6,481 nt of DNA from Caulobacteraceae bacterium (lineage in GTDB: Bacteria > Pseudomonadota > Alphaproteobacteria > Caulobacterales > Caulobacteraceae), in assembly GCA_030151985.1 (NCBI GenBank), contig JASLDZ010000140.1, positions 1 through 6,481 of the forward strand. Direction: 5' to 3'. Made by a program: the position numbers and the translations under genes. How positions within the stretch are numbered: the first letter of the stretch is position 1; each line of letters begins with the position of its first letter. The notes below the pieces were generated by a model. The model worked only from the letters and a program-made list of their open reading frames with translations. It ran no database searches and was not told the origin of the DNA. Positions 1 through 5,123 of this stretch are shown here, piece after piece.

Positions 1-1
1 C

Positions 2-520
2 GACCGGCTGGGCGCGGCCATCTACGAGCGCTGGGGCCGACTCGACGTGCTGGTGGCCAACGCCGGCGAGCCGGGCGTAGTGACCCCGGTGGCGCACCTG
101 GACCCGCACATCTGGGACAAGACGGTGGCGGTGAACATGACGGCCAACTACCGCCTGATCCGCTCCATGGACCCCCTGCTGCGCCGGGCGCAGGCGGGGC
201 GCGCGGTGTTCGTGACCTCGGGGGTCGCGGGCCGCCCCCGCGCCTTCTTCGGCGCCTACGCGGCCAGCAAGGCGGGGCTGGAGGCGCTGGTGCGCACCTA
301 TGCCGACGAGATGGAGAACACCCCCGTCCGCTGCGCGCTGGTGAACCCCGGACCCATGCGGACCAAGATGCGCGCCGGCGCCTTCCCGGGCGAGGACCCC
401 GCCGACCTGCCCCCGCCCGAGGCGCTCGCCCCCCTCCTGCTCGAGCTGGCCCGCGCCGACCGCGAGCCGCCGGGCGAGGTCGTGCACTACAAGGACTGGG
501 CGGCCTCGCAGGAAAGCTGA
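2..520 (+). CDS. Short-chain dehydrogenase/reductase (SDR family), 5' end cut by the window
   Basis: A cytosolic NAD(P)-dependent oxidoreductase of the classical SDR fold; the substrate cannot be told from what is visible. The frame is already open at base 2, so the N-terminus with the TGxxxGxG cofactor loop lies outside the window. Seen in order: the ANAG motif (codons 56-67) that follows beta-4, an NMT stretch with the helix-4 asparagine, the catalytic serine in a VTSG segment, the YAASK active-site motif with Tyr at 257-259 and Lys at 269-271, then a VNPGPMRT segment typical of the cofactor-binding loop after beta-6. The C-terminal part is short and ends at TGA 518-520. The GTG at 47 is an internal Val, not a start, because the SDR homology runs through it. 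The overall look recalls YciK-like SDRs, which is inference. It is followed after 71 nt by the thioredoxin-like gene on the same strand. Confidence 0.9.
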   Translation, partial: DRLGAAIYERWGRLDVLVANAGEPGVVTPVAHLDPHIWDKTVAVNMTANYRLIRSMDPLLRRAQAGRAVFVTSGVAGRPRAFFGAYAASKAGLEALVRTYADEMENTPVRCALVNPGPMRTKMRAGAFPGEDPADLPPPEALAPLLLELARADREPPGEVVHYKDWAASQES

Positions 521-577
521 AAGCCGACGGCGCTTGCGCCCTGCGCTGGGGCTGCTCAACTGCCGGTGTCATCATGC

Positions 578-582
578 AAGGA
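578..582 (+). promoter_or_regulatory. Ribosome binding site deciding the thioredoxin-like start
   Basis: AAGGA ends 9 nt before ATG 592. It lies downstream of the alternative ATG 574, so it supports 592 as the true start. The choice also puts the signal peptide directly at the N-terminus. Confidence 0.6.
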
Positions 583-591
583 CCCGACCGC

Positions 592-1122
592 ATGCGCACC
601 CTCGCCCTGGCGGCGCTCGCCGCGCTCGCGGCCGTTCCGCTCGCCGCGCCGGCCGCCGTGCCCGCGCCCAAGGCCGACGTGGCGACCTTCGCCGAGCTGA
701 AGACGCCGCTGCCCTACCCCTACGACGAGGCGGCCGACGCCTCGCCCAAGGCGGTGGACGCGCGCATCGCGAAGGCGAAGGCGAAGGCCAGGCGCGAGGG
801 CAAGCTCCTGCTGCTCGACCTCGGCGGCAACTGGTGCACCGACTGCCGGATCCTGGCGGGCACGATCGCGCTGCCCGCGATCCAGCGCTTCGTCGACGCC
901 CACTACGTGGAGGTGACGGTCGATGTCGGCCGCATGGACAAGAACCTGCAGGCCCCCGGCCGCTACGGCCTGGACAAGCTTTCCGGCGTGCCGAGCGTGC
1001 TGGTGATCGACCCGAAGACCGACAGGCTCCTGAACAAGGACGACGTCTTCGCCCTCTCCGACGCCCGCCACATGAGCCCGCAGGCGCTGGCCGACTGGCT
1101 GGCGCGCTGGCCGGCGAAGTAG
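592..1122 (+). CDS. Exported thioredoxin-family protein with WCTDC active site
   Basis: A 176-residue thioredoxin-fold protein, probably periplasmic. Residues 1-22 form a Sec-type signal peptide: Arg2, a Leu/Ala-rich core, then small residues giving AxA-type cleavage options near 20-26. The active site is W81-C82-T83-D84-C85, preceded by a hydrophobic strand (LLLLDLGGN). A GVPSVLVID segment carries the conserved cis-proline of the fold (Pro134). Residues 53-70 are a Lys/Ala/Arg-rich helix before the core. The WCxDC type resembles small Thioredoxin_7-like proteins rather than canonical WCGPC thioredoxin, so the redox role (reductase or isomerase, and partner) is unknown. I chose ATG 592 over ATG 574 because an AAGGA sits between them and the extra six residues (MQGPDR) would spoil the signal peptide. 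TAG at 1120-1122 lies 10 nt before the inverted repeat. Possibly cotranscribed with the upstream SDR gene. Confidence 0.85.
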   Translation: MRTLALAALAALAAVPLAAPAAVPAPKADVATFAELKTPLPYPYDEAADASPKAVDARIAKAKAKARREGKLLLLDLGGNWCTDCRILAGTIALPAIQRFVDAHYVEVTVDVGRMDKNLQAPGRYGLDKLSGVPSVLVIDPKTDRLLNKDDVFALSDARHMSPQALADWLARWPAK

Positions 1123-1132
1123 CGGCTAAAAT

Positions 1133-1240
1133 TCCGCTCATCCCCGCGCATGCGGGGACCCAGGCTTGCTTGTTTGGCCCACCGCCGGCTTTTGGATCGG
1201 AAAGACAGCCTGGGTCCCCGCATGCGCGGGGATGAGCGGA
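1133..1240. repeat. REP/MITE-like element: perfect 34-bp inverted repeat
   Basis: The left arm 1133-1166 is the exact reverse complement of the right arm 1207-1240; the 40-nt centre (1167-1206) is unique. Each arm contains its own small palindrome: TCCCCGC, a 4-nt loop, GCGGGGA (1141-1158 and 1215-1232). The element sits exactly between two convergent stop codons, with 10 nt on each side. There is no open frame of gene-like quality inside and no evident target-site duplication in those 10-nt flanks. GCATGCGGGGACCCAGG-type arms resemble short palindromic repeats scattered in many proteobacterial chromosomes (from memory, not searched). The arms could fold in RNA from either strand and so stop both converging transcripts, but no T-tract follows, so intrinsic termination is only a guess. 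Confidence 0.9.
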
Positions 1241-1250
1241 GCAAGAAAGA

Positions 1251-1685
1251 CTAGTTCAGCTTCTTCTCGTCCACCGGCGCGGGCGGGAGCGGGGCGACGC
1301 TGACGCCGTCCTGCTTCAGGGCGCGCACCTCGGCGGGCGTGGCCTCGCCGTAGATGCCGCGCTCCTCCGACCTGCCCTCGTGGATGTCGCGGGCCTCGCG
1401 CGCGAAGCGGTCGCCCACGTAGTCGAAGTTCGACTCCACGTGCTCGCGCACCTTGCCCATGGCCTCGCGCATCATGCGGCGCATGCCTTCGGGCGGCAGG
1501 GCGATGGCGGACTTGCCCTTCGTGCCCGCGACCGCCGGCGCCATGATCTGCTTGGCGACCTCGCGGGAGCCGCAGAGCGGGCACTCCACCAGCCCGCGCG
1601 CCGCCTGCGCGTCGTAGTCGTCGGACGAGCCGAACCACGCCTCGAACGCGTGTCCGCGGTCGCAGGCCAGGGCGTAGCGGATCAA
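1251..1685 (-). CDS. DUF1178 family protein (zinc-ribbon-like N-terminus)
   Basis: A 144-residue cytosolic protein of unknown function in the DUF1178 family, common in alpha- and betaproteobacteria. It opens IRYALACDRGHAFEAWF, the typical family start, and has Cys8, Cys35 and Cys38 (CPLCG) plus His12, which may bind a metal. The middle is a Met/Arg-rich helical stretch (PPEGMRRMMREAMGKV), and the C-terminal half has a GIYGEATPAEVRAL segment also usual for the family. The start is TTG at 1685-1683: translation from there matches the family N-terminus, a GGAGG lies 7 nt upstream, and the TTG overlaps the TGA stop of the hydrolase gene (TTGA). The frame stays open further upstream to 1829, but that extension is low-complexity Arg/Gly sequence, a shadow of the hydrolase gene. 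Last gene of the four-gene minus-strand operon. Confidence 0.88.
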   Translation of the reverse strand: MIRYALACDRGHAFEAWFGSSDDYDAQAARGLVECPLCGSREVAKQIMAPAVAGTKGKSAIALPPEGMRRMMREAMGKVREHVESNFDYVGDRFAREARDIHEGRSEERGIYGEATPAEVRALKQDGVSVAPLPPAPVDEKKLN

Positions 1686-2512
1686 GCGGCGGCCTCCGGT
1701 GGTGCGAAGGCGCGCGCGTTCGCCAGCGCCGGGATCGCCGCGCGTGCGCTCGCGACGGACGCGAGGTCGAGGTCCACGGTCAGCACTCCCGGCTCGTCGT
1801 GGTCGAGCTTGCCGACCACCTCCCCCCAAGGCGACACCGCCAGCGTCCGCCCCCAGGTGCCCCGCCCATCCTCGTGCAGCCCGCCCTGCGCCGGGGCCAG
1901 CATATAGGCGCCCGTCTCGATGGCGCGGGCGCGCAGCAGCACCTCCCAGTGCGCCTCGCCGGTGGAGCGGGTGAAGGCGGCCGGAACGGCGATGAGCTCC
2001 GCCCCCGCCTCCGCCTCGGCCCGGAACAGCGCGGGGAAGCGCAGGTCGTAGCAGACGGTCAGGCCCAGTCGGCCGGCTGCGGTGTCGACCACGCGCGCCG
2101 CCTCGCCCGGCGTGTAGGCCTCGCTCTCGCGCACGCGCTCGCCGCTGGGCAGGTCGACGTCGAACATGTGGATCTTGTCGTAGGTGGCGGCGATCGCGCC
2201 GTCGGCCCGGATCAGCGCCGAACGGTTGGCGTAGCCGCCGTCGCCCCGCGCCACCAGCGCCGAGCCGACCAGGACCTCCACCTCGAGCTCGACCGCCAGC
2301 GCGCGCAGGCGCGCCACCATCGGGTCGGCCTGAAGGGTCGTCAGCATGGGGCGCAGCGTCTCGCGGTCACGCTGCAGCACGTTAGTCGCCTCGGGCGTGA
2401 GCACGAGGCGCGCGCCCTCCGCCGCGGCACGGCGCACCAGCGGCTCGACATGGGCCAGCGCCGCGGCATGGGTCGCGGGCGTGCGGAGCTGGACGAGGCC
2501 GACGCGGGCCAA
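1682..2512 (-). CDS. Nit-type carbon-nitrogen hydrolase (probable deaminated-glutathione or omega-amidase)
   Basis: A 276-residue member of the nitrilase superfamily, branch of Nit1/Nit2-like amidases. The Glu-Lys-Cys triad is visible: Glu41 in LTPEATN, Lys113 in YDKIHMFD and Cys154 in VCYDLRFP; Glu190 (HWEVLLRARAIE) is the likely structural second glutamate. The length and the YDKIHMFDVD signature fit the Nit group, whose known members hydrolyse deaminated glutathione or omega-amides such as alpha-ketoglutaramate. The glutaredoxin gene immediately upstream makes the glutathione-repair role attractive, but substrate is inference. The start is TTG (2512-2510), 2 nt after the grxC stop; it yields MARVGLVQL, the usual family N-terminus, and no ATG or GTG lies nearby. 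Only a weak GGCGG-like ribosome site is visible, so translation may depend on coupling with grxC. The stop overlaps the start of DUF1178. Confidence 0.93.
   Translation of the reverse strand: MARVGLVQLRTPATHAAALAHVEPLVRRAAAEGARLVLTPEATNVLQRDRETLRPMLTTLQADPMVARLRALAVELEVEVLVGSALVARGDGGYANRSALIRADGAIAATYDKIHMFDVDLPSGERVRESEAYTPGEAARVVDTAAGRLGLTVCYDLRFPALFRAEAEAGAELIAVPAAFTRSTGEAHWEVLLRARAIETGAYMLAPAQGGLHEDGRGTWGRTLAVSPWGEVVGKLDHDEPGVLTVDLDLASVASARAAIPALANARAFAPPEAAA
1693..1697 (-). promoter_or_regulatory. Shine-Dalgarno GGAGG fixing the TTG start of DUF1178
   Basis: On the minus strand GGAGG is followed by 7 nt and then TTG 1685-1683. It lies within the last codons of the upstream hydrolase gene, so translation of the two genes is likely coupled. 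Confidence 0.75.
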
Positions 2513-2514
2513 GC

Positions 2515-2814
2515 TCAGGCCGCCAGCAGCTTGTCGAGCTCGCCCTTGCGGTCCAGCGCCATCATCTCGTCGCAGCCGCCGATGTGGCGCTCGCCGATGA
2601 AGATCTGCGGGAAGGTGGATCCGCCCCCCGCCCGTTCCACCATCGCCCGCTTCTTGGCCGCGTCGGCGTAGGCGTCGTCGATCTCGCGATAGTCCACGCC
2701 CTTGGACTGCAGCAGCCGCAGCGCCTGGCTGCAGTAGGGGCAGAACGGGCGGGTGTAGATCTCGACCGAGGGTCTGGAAGGCATGGCCGGCTCCGGCGGA
2801 ACGAAGCGGCTCAT
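2515..2814 (-). CDS. grxC: Glutaredoxin 3 (dithiol glutaredoxin)
   Basis: A cytosolic 99-residue dithiol glutaredoxin that reduces disulfides and glutathionylated proteins with glutathione. The active site is C25-P-Y-C28 after the strand VEIYTRPF. The cis-proline is in TFPQIFI (67-73), and the glutathione-binding GGCDE motif is at 79-83, so all functional landmarks are present. The family is usually about 85-90 residues; the extra 10 N-terminal residues raise the question of a start at Met11. I prefer Met1 (2814-2812) because it has GGAGG 7 nt upstream and an ATGA overlap with the comF stop, a standard sign of coupled translation. The next gene (Nit hydrolase) starts 2 nt beyond its stop. Confidence 0.95.
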   Translation of the reverse strand: MSRFVPPEPAMPSRPSVEIYTRPFCPYCSQALRLLQSKGVDYREIDDAYADAAKKRAMVERAGGGSTFPQIFIGERHIGGCDEMMALDRKGELDKLLAA

Positions 2815-3632
2815 ATAGACACCTCCGCCGCTTCGCGCACGCGGGCGACCACGGCGACGTCGACGGCGCGGGCGCCGGCCGCCTTCAGCGCCTTGGCGCA
2901 GGCCTCGGCGGTGGCGCCGGTGGTGAGCACGTCGTCGACCAGGAGCACGCGCCGGCCGGCGAGCTTAGGCGCATCCATCGCGCGGACGTGGAAGGCGCCG
3001 CGCACCGCCTCGCGCCGGCCCCGCCGGCTGCGGCCGCCTTGCCCGCCGGTGTCGCGCTTGCGGCGCAGGAGGTCGGGCGCGTAGGCGACCCCCGCCAGCG
3101 CGCACAGCGGCCGGGCGATCTCGGCGGCCTGGTTGTAGCGGCGCTGGAACAGGCGCGTGCGGTGCATGGGCACGGGCGCGACGAGGTCGGCCTCGTCCAG
3201 GAGCTCGCTCGCCGCGCGCGACAGCCAGCGGGCGAAGAGCGGCGCGAGGTCGGTGCGGTCGGCGTGCTTCAGCTTCAGCACCAGCTCGCGCGAGCCGTCG
3301 TCGTAGACGCAGGCCGCCCGCGCCCGGTCGAAGGCGCGCGGCCGCGCCAGGCAGGCCGCGCAGCGCGACGGCAGGGCGTAGGCGAACGGCGCGCCGCAGC
3401 CGTCGCAGCAGGGCGCGTCGATGAACTGGATGCGGCTCCAGGCGGCGGCGGACAGGCCCGGCGACAGCGGCCGCCCGGCGTCCTCGTCCAGGGCGGCGGG
3501 AGGCAGGAGAAGGTCGATGCCCTGACGCAGGGCGGCGCTCCAGCGCGAGGGCGCGCGCGGGCGGGATTGGCGCAGGCCCCGCGCGGTCCCACCTTCGACC
3601 CGCATGCCTCCCACCGACGCCCCTCCCCCCAT
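2811..3632 (-). CDS. comF: ComF family protein (type I phosphoribosyltransferase domain)
   Basis: Up to 273 residues. The C-terminal half is a PRTase-like fold: PVPMHRTRLFQRRYNQ at 154-168, typical of ComF, and the PRPP-loop motif LLVDDVLTTGAT at 230-241. The N-terminal part holds a zinc ribbon with Cys75/Cys76, Cys79, Cys91 and Cys94. ComF is needed for DNA uptake in naturally competent bacteria; in most others, including this lineage, its job is not established. Oddity: ComF proteins normally have an earlier zinc-ribbon half just after an LLPP motif, but here residues 44-70 after LLLPP contain no cysteine. The start is uncertain: ATG 3632 gives the full length, ATG 3605 removes nine residues (MGGGASVGG) and is almost flush with the divergent gene. 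Neither has a well-spaced ribosome site (the GGAGG before 3605 is only 1 nt away). First gene of the comF-grxC-nit-DUF1178 operon. Confidence 0.9.
   Translation of the reverse strand: MGGGASVGGMRVEGGTARGLRQSRPRAPSRWSAALRQGIDLLLPPAALDEDAGRPLSPGLSAAAWSRIQFIDAPCCDGCGAPFAYALPSRCAACLARPRAFDRARAACVYDDGSRELVLKLKHADRTDLAPLFARWLSRAASELLDEADLVAPVPMHRTRLFQRRYNQAAEIARPLCALAGVAYAPDLLRRKRDTGGQGGRSRRGRREAVRGAFHVRAMDAPKLAGRRVLLVDDVLTTGATAEACAKALKAAGARAVDVAVVARVREAAEVSI
2822..2826 (-). promoter_or_regulatory. Shine-Dalgarno GGAGG for grxC
   Basis: GGAGG on the minus strand, 7 nt before ATG 2814, inside the last codons of comF. It favours the longer start of grxC over Met11. Confidence 0.75.
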
Positions 3633-4503
3633 CTTCGACCGCCGCCTGCACCGCCTGCGGCTGGACCGGGCGGCGAAGGGCTACGCCGGCTTCCTGCGCG
3701 CGCGCGCCGCCGAGGACGCCGTGGACCGCCTGTCGGCGATCCTGCGCGACTTCCCGCTGGCCGTCGACCTCGCCGCCCGCGACGGCGCCTTCACCCGCGC
3801 GCTTCCCGGCACGCCCGCCGCCGCGCGTGTCGGACGGGTGGTGGAGGCGGATTTGTCCGAGCGGATGCTGGCGGGCCGCGCGGGCCCGCGCCTCGTCGCC
3901 GACGAGGAGCGGCTGCCGTTCGCGCAAGGGAGCCTCGACCTCGTCGTCTCGCTGCTCTCGCTGCACTGGACCAACGACCTCGTCGGCGCCCTGGTGCAGA
4001 TCCGTCGCGCGCTGAAGCCGGACGGCCTGTTCCTGGGCGCCTTCCTGGGCGGCGCGACGCTGACCGAGCTGCGCCAGTCGCTGCTGCAGGCGGAGGCCGA
4101 GGTCGCGGGCGGGGCGGGGCCGCGCGTCTCCCCCTTCGCCGACGGGCTGGACGCGGCGGGCCTGCTGCAGCGCGCGGGCTTCGCGCTGCCGGTCAGCGAC
4201 GTGGACCGGGTGACGGTCACCTACGACCATCCGCTGAAGCTGCTGGCCGACCTGCGCGCGATGGGGGAGACCAGCGTGCTGCATGCGCGCCCGCCCCGCG
4301 CGCTGAACCGCCGCATCCTGGCGCGGATGTCCGACATCTACCTCGAGCGCTTCGGCGACGCGGACGGCCGCGTGCCCGCCACCTTCGAGATCGTCGGCGT
4401 CACCGGCTGGGCGCCGGCGGAGAGCCAGCCGAAGCCGCTGAAGCCGGGCTCGGCCAAGATGCGGCTGGCCGACGCGATCGGCGGGGTGGAGCACCCGCTC
4501 TGA
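3604..4503 (+). CDS. Class I SAM-methyltransferase-fold protein, NDUFAF5/BioC-like
   Basis: A 299-residue cytosolic protein with a Rossmann methyltransferase fold. The N-terminus PPPIFDRRLHRLRLDRAA is the typical start of the alphaproteobacterial family annotated as BioC-like or NDUFAF5-like. Motif I is at 53-61 (AVDLAARDG), the acidic residue for ribose binding is Glu81 in VVEADLSERML, then ERLPF and the LDLVVSLLSLHW segment (111-122), and RRALKPDGLFLGAF as motif III. The C-terminal GSAKMRLADAIGG segment is also characteristic. Human NDUFAF5 hydroxylates an arginine of a complex I subunit; the same job here is inference, and a methyltransferase remains possible. The usual DLGxGxG loop is altered (A-A-R-D-G), so SAM binding should not be taken for granted. 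ATG 3604 overlaps the start region of comF on the other strand; no Shine-Dalgarno is visible, so the mRNA may be leaderless. TGA overlaps the next ATG by 1 nt. Confidence 0.88.
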   Translation: MPPTDAPPPIFDRRLHRLRLDRAAKGYAGFLRARAAEDAVDRLSAILRDFPLAVDLAARDGAFTRALPGTPAAARVGRVVEADLSERMLAGRAGPRLVADEERLPFAQGSLDLVVSLLSLHWTNDLVGALVQIRRALKPDGLFLGAFLGGATLTELRQSLLQAEAEVAGGAGPRVSPFADGLDAAGLLQRAGFALPVSDVDRVTVTYDHPLKLLADLRAMGETSVLHARPPRALNRRILARMSDIYLERFGDADGRVPATFEIVGVTGWAPAESQPKPLKPGSAKMRLADAIGGVEHPL

Positions 4504-4952
4504 TGCGGCGGCTCACGTCCGGCGAACGGGCGCTGGCGGAGGGAGTGTTCGGCGCGGCGCTCATGCTAGACCGCATCCGGATCGGGAGGGCGCCGTTCGG
4601 GCCGTTCGCGGTGACGCTGGGCCGCCGCATCCTCTTCCCCCCGCCGGTGCCCGAGGACTTCGCCGCCGAGCCGCTGGAGCGGCGCGCCTGGCTGGTGCAC
4701 GAGCTGGTCCACGCCTGGCAGTTCCAGACCGCCGCGGTGTGGACGCTGGCGAGCTGGGCCAAGGTCGTCGCGGCCGGCGGCTATGGGCGGGGCCTGCCGG
4801 GCTACGCCTACACGCACCCGATCGACTGGCCCGCGCTGAACCTGGAGCAGCAGGCGCGGGTGGTGGAGCATGCCTGGCTGCTGCGCGAGGGCGGCGACGC
4901 CGAGGCGCTGGCCGCCTACGCCGGGCGCACGCCGTTTCCGGCGCTGGGCTGA
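4503..4952 (+). CDS. Small HELVH-motif protein, DUF4157-like / 'vgr-related'
   Basis: A 149-residue protein with the zinc-metallopeptidase-like motif H66-E-L-V-H70 followed by AWQFQ. Upstream, LTSGERALAEGVFG and LDRIRIGR resemble the N-terminal part of DUF4157-type domains; downstream, NLEQQARVVE (113-122) offers a glutamate (Glu115) as possible third metal ligand. No signal peptide or membrane segment is clear. Proteins of this sort in Caulobacterales have, as I recall, been labelled 'vgr-related', but no type VI secretion or RHS genes are seen here, so that name says little about function. Whether it is an active peptidase is unknown. ATG 4503 overlaps the methyltransferase stop (TGATG), and a GGAG at 4488-4491 lies 11 nt upstream, rather far, so translation is probably coupled. 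The open frame continues upstream, but only antisense/shadow sequence lies there. It ends 10 nt before the repeat element. Confidence 0.8.
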   Translation: MRRLTSGERALAEGVFGAALMLDRIRIGRAPFGPFAVTLGRRILFPPPVPEDFAAEPLERRAWLVHELVHAWQFQTAAVWTLASWAKVVAAGGYGRGLPGYAYTHPIDWPALNLEQQARVVEHAWLLREGGDAEALAAYAGRTPFPALG

Positions 4953-4962
4953 CCTTTGCAAA

Positions 4963-5112
4963 TCCTCCCCATCTTTGATGGGGAGGGGGACCGCGAAGCG
5001 GTGGAGGGGCCGCTCCCGAAGGGGCGCGGACGATCGGAAGCGCCCGCGTCTTCCGCGCTCCGCGCGGCCCCCTCCCGGCTTCGCCGTACTCCCCCATCTG
5101 CGATGGGGGAGA
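4963..5112. repeat. Composite imperfect inverted-repeat (MITE-like) element
   Basis: About 150 nt between convergent stops. The left end folds as CCTCCCCATC (4964-4973), loop TTT, GATGGGGAGG (4977-4986). The right end folds as CTCCCCCATC (5089-5098), loop TGC, GATGGGGGAG (5102-5111). Just inside each lies a second small hairpin: ACCGC-GAA-GCGGT (4990-5002) and CGGC-TTC-GCCG (5076-5086), followed by GGAGGGG-type runs. Thus the two ends, each about 50 nt, are imperfect inverted copies of each other with the same hairpin order. The centre (about 5015-5060) is GC-rich and not gene-like. Similar CTCCCC-ATC...GATGGGGAG / GCGAAGCGG repeats are, from memory, frequent between genes of Caulobacterales and relatives. 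No transposase and no clear direct repeats flank it. It might act as a transcription stop for both neighbours; no T-tract follows the stems. Confidence 0.85.
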
Positions 5113-5123
5113 TTGTCCGAGCT

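Noticed and set aside
529..540. Small palindrome GGCGC-TT-GCGCC after the SDR stop as a terminator
   Set aside because: Stem of only 4-5 bp with a tiny loop and no T-tract; expected by chance at this GC content.
574..591. ATG 574 as the start of the thioredoxin-like gene
   Set aside because: The ribosome-binding AAGGA lies downstream of it, and the added residues would precede an otherwise ideal signal peptide.
1133..1240. CRISPR-type repeat or rRNA/tRNA-like structure for the long stem
   Set aside because: Only one inverted pair exists, with no regularly spaced direct repeats and no cloverleaf or CCA end.
963..1244. Small minus-strand frame through the inverted repeat (peptide with SPRMRG and GPRMRG ends)
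   Set aside because: The peptide is simply translated repeat arms plus antisense of the thioredoxin-like gene; this is a usual source of false small proteins.
3500..3720. Search for sigma-70-like or CtrA-like promoter motifs between the divergent operons
   Set aside because: No convincing -35/-10 pair or TTAA-N7-TTAA motif could be read; the region is coding and very GC-rich.
2965..4494. A 509-codon minus-strand open frame opposite the methyltransferase gene
   Set aside because: Low-complexity Arg/Ala composition, no motif, antisense to a gene with clear family motifs; high-GC shadow.
2988..4952. A 654-codon plus-strand open frame covering the comF antisense region, the methyltransferase gene and the HELVH gene
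   Set aside because: Only its last 149 codons (from 4503) look like a protein. The rest is Arg/Ala/Gly/Pro-rich, a by-product of high GC, and runs against or out of frame with well-supported genes.
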